This document shows, piece by piece, positions 6,325 through 8,059 of a stretch of 8,059 nucleotides of DNA. The stretch comes from Actinomycetota bacterium (GTDB taxonomy: Bacteria > Actinomycetota > Actinomycetes > Acidothermales > Acidothermaceae), in assembly GCA_003134755.1 (NCBI GenBank), contig PLCK01000175.1:1-8059 (forward strand), read 5' to 3'. The notes beneath the pieces were generated by a model, which worked only from the letters and a program-made list of their open reading frames with translations, searched no databases and was not told where the DNA came from. The translations under genes were made by a program, and so were the position numbers. The stretch's first letter is position 1, and every line of letters begins with the position of its first letter.

Positions 6325-6356
6325 AGCCTAGGGGCGACGACCCGAAGACCTCTCAA
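6325..6356 (-). promoter_or_regulatory. possible promoter for the HIT gene
   Basis: On the minus strand, TTGAGA (6351-6356) is followed 20 bases later by TAGGCT (6325-6330). TAGGCT fits the TANNNT -10 pattern of actinobacterial housekeeping promoters. The spacer is longer than the preferred 16-19 bases, so the -35 assignment is weak. A start site near 6318 would give a leader of about 24 bases containing the GGATGA ribosome site. Confidence 0.3.
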
Positions 6357-6407
6357 GGTGTGGGTCGCTGGTCGCGGTCTACCGCTATTTTGAACGGACA
6401 GGTCGCT

Positions 6408-6420
6408 CGTGGCGGCCACG
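6408..6420 (-). terminator. small hairpin downstream of the spermidine synthase-like gene
   Basis: CGTGG and CCACG form a perfect five-base-pair stem with a three-base loop, about 20 bases past the stop codon of the leftward membrane-protein gene. It is short and has no immediate T-run, so it is a weak terminator candidate. It is the only inverted repeat directly after that gene. Confidence 0.2.
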
Positions 6421-6440
6421 TTCGCAGCTGGCCGACCCGA

Positions 6441-8059
6441 TCAGGCTTCGGCGACGGACGTTTTCGGCAGCAGGACGAAGGCGCCGATGTAGAGAAGGGC
6501 GGCGACCCCGAGGAGTGCCTGGTAGCCGATGATGAGCGACGTGTACTCAAGACAGCCGCCGACCATCGCGCCCAGCAAGTTTGCCCCGAACGCTGAGGTC
6601 GCGTCGGCAGTGTCGGCGAACCGTTTCGCGAAGACGAGGTTTGCGACGAAGATCGGCAGGAACGCGACGGTGACGGCGAGAATGGCACGCGGGACAAGTG
6701 GGAACCCGAGCAGCAGGCCTGGGCGAACGATCGTGGCTATGGCGAGCCCGACGGCGAGCATTCCGTAGAGAACCTTCAGGGGCGGCGTCCGCCATCGCCT
6801 GGTCACTTCGACGGCGGCCAGCACCGCGAGCAACACGCCGGCGAAGACCAGCGCATTCACGATCCACGTCGTTCCGAACAGCAGGGCGAAGCCGGTGATG
6901 CTACGGGTCTCGAGTAGCAGAAACGCCGAACCCAGAAGGAAAAGGTCGAGGTATGGCCGCATCCGGCGAAGGGGACCGCCGACCGCTCGGACTGCGATCA
7001 GGCTCGCCACCAAGATGCCGAGCAGCGTGATCAGGTAGAAGCCCGGTATCGAGTGTCCGTACAAGTAGACGAACGGATGGTCGTCGGTAGCCGGCGCCGG
7101 GCCGGCGGGCGCGACACCTGTACCGCAGCGTTGGTCCTGTGGGGTCAGGCCCGACGTGATGACGGCGTCGACAGCGCCGAGCAGATCGACGCACGGCGCG
7201 TGCCCGAACGCGTCGCCGACGGTGCGCGCGAGCCGGCCGACCAGCCAGTCCTCGCGGTAGAAGTTGTACATGGCGAACGCGCCACCAGGTGCCAGATGCT
7301 TCTTCACCGACTTCATCGATTCGACGGTGAACAGGTAGCTCTCGAGACGCAGCGAGCTGGCGCCTGCGACCAGCGTCAGCGAGTCGGGCAAGGCAAAGAT
7401 GATCATGTTGTACTTGCCGTTGCTGCGCTCGAGGAAGGCCCGGCCGTCGTTGATGTGCACGTGCACCCGCGGGTCGGAGTACGGCAAGTCTGGGTGCTTC
7501 TGCGCGCCGATCTGTTGCAGGCGCGGGTCGATCTCGACAGCGTCGACGTACGAGGCCCCGCGCGACAGTGCAAGCGCGACGTCGGTACCGGTGCCGGCGC
7601 CGACGATGAGGACCTTGCCGGGTGTCGCATTGGTCGTCCGCACGTACGGAAGGGCGTACTGCGATTCGCTTCTCGCTCTGCTCTCGGCATCGGTCGCCGC
7701 CTGATGCGGCACGCCGTTCACCGACACAGTGATGACCGTGTTCACACCGGTGCCGGTCGTCTTCGTCGAGATCTTGTAGTACGGCGACCAGCTGATGCCG
7801 GCACCGAGCGACTCGACGGTCAACGCCGCCACGATCGCCGCAGCGCTGAGCACGAGGATCGGGCTGCGGCTGGGGCGCCAGAGCAGAGTGATGATCATGG
7901 CTGACGCGATCGCGCCCCATGCGACCGAGGGCGCCCGCAGCAGCGAGAGCAGGGTGAAAGCCGCGATGCCGACAAGGCTGCCGACGAGGTCGAGCCGGTA
8001 CGCCTCGAGTCGCGGCAGCTGGCCGAAGCAGCGGGCGACCAGCTCGCCAGGGCCGGCCA
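6441..8059 (-). CDS. Spermidine synthase-like polytopic membrane protein (5' partial)
   Basis: This is the C-terminal part (538 codons visible) of a membrane-embedded protein with a spermidine-synthase/SAM-methyltransferase-like domain. The frame stays open to the right edge. The upstream codons read 'FGQLPRLEAYRLDLVGSL' and then a membrane helix, so the ATG at 7898 is internal, not the start. Residues are counted from that ATG. A membrane helix at about 12-31 is followed by the Rossmann-like domain: 'VGAGTGTD' at 99-106 (nucleotides 7581-7604), the acidic strand end 'EIDP' at 122-125, 'NDGRAFL' at 150-156 and 'PDSLT' at 171-175. From about 285 there are roughly seven or eight hydrophobic helices, with 'LLETRSITGFALLFG' and 'GANLLGAMVGGCLEY', sequences I associate with this family. 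The missing 5' part should encode more helices. The substrate is unknown and true polyamine synthesis is doubtful. The gene runs ahead of the HIT gene on the same strand. Confidence 0.85.
   Translation of the reverse strand, partial: AGPGELVARCFGQLPRLEAYRLDLVGSLVGIAAFTLLSLLRAPSVAWGAIASAMIITLLWRPSRSPILVLSAAAIVAALTVESLGAGISWSPYYKISTKTTGTGVNTVITVSVNGVPHQAATDAESRARSESQYALPYVRTTNATPGKVLIVGAGTGTDVALALSRGASYVDAVEIDPRLQQIGAQKHPDLPYSDPRVHVHINDGRAFLERSNGKYNMIIFALPDSLTLVAGASSLRLESYLFTVESMKSVKKHLAPGGAFAMYNFYREDWLVGRLARTVGDAFGHAPCVDLLGAVDAVITSGLTPQDQRCGTGVAPAGPAPATDDHPFVYLYGHSIPGFYLITLLGILVASLIAVRAVGGPLRRMRPYLDLFLLGSAFLLLETRSITGFALLFGTTWIVNALVFAGVLLAVLAAVEVTRRWRTPPLKVLYGMLAVGLAIATIVRPGLLLGFPLVPRAILAVTVAFLPIFVANLVFAKRFADTADATSAFGANLLGAMVGGCLEYTSLIIGYQALLGVAALLYIGAFVLLPKTSVAEA

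Noticed and set aside
6374..6391. plus-strand GCGG/CCGC hairpin followed by TATTTT, resembling an intrinsic terminator
   Set aside because: The stem is only four base pairs and no rightward gene ends here; all nearby genes run leftward.
6901..7920. 339-residue minus-strand frame and a 283-residue plus-strand frame over the membrane-protein gene
   Set aside because: Both are compositionally biased shadows. The SAM-loop and membrane-helix frame is clearly the coding one.
1..8059. mobile element, prophage, CRISPR or defence island
   Set aside because: No transposase, integrase, direct-repeat array, terminal inverted repeats or AT-rich foreign segment was seen; composition looks uniform and the genes are ordinary metabolic families.

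Overview
The window is high-GC DNA, mostly in GTG/ATG-started genes packed almost end to end, with long shadow frames opposite the real genes. The protein families point to an actinobacterium, probably of the Mycobacteriales (Mycobacterium/Rhodococcus/Nocardia relatives). The clues are an LldD2-like FMN dehydrogenase, a DUF5990 protein, an actinobacterial group II-like truncated haemoglobin and a spermidine synthase-like polytopic membrane protein. The genus is inference, because no rRNA, tRNA or marker gene is present.

Layout: eight protein genes were found. A rightward block (1-3101) holds the end of a cell-wall-binding-repeat/TIM-barrel-like hypothetical protein, a large atypical short-chain dehydrogenase (SDR) carrying a zinc-ribbon-like motif, and a DUF5990 protein close behind it. 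A leftward alpha/beta hydrolase (3090-3974) meets this block tail to tail with a 12-base overlap. A 122-base divergent spacer separates it from a rightward truncated haemoglobin (4097-4549). The rest is a leftward series: the 3' part of a spermidine synthase-like membrane protein that enters from the right edge, a HIT protein, and an LldD-like alpha-hydroxy-acid dehydrogenase that ends tail to tail with the globin.

No mobile element, CRISPR array, tRNA or rRNA gene was seen. The longest gene-free stretch is about 150 bases. The window looks like ordinary chromosome rather than a genomic island, and I see no clear multi-gene novel system.

The points most worth a second look are at the level of single proteins. 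The SDR has Thr where the catalytic Tyr should be, plus a CXXC-X14-CXXC motif and a His-rich insert of about 100 residues. The alpha/beta hydrolase has Ala where the catalytic Asp is expected. The globin keeps the proximal His but has replaced the family's distal TyrB10 and TrpG8 with His and Phe. The only plausible functional links between neighbours are co-transcription of the SDR with the DUF5990 gene and of the HIT gene with the LldD-like gene.
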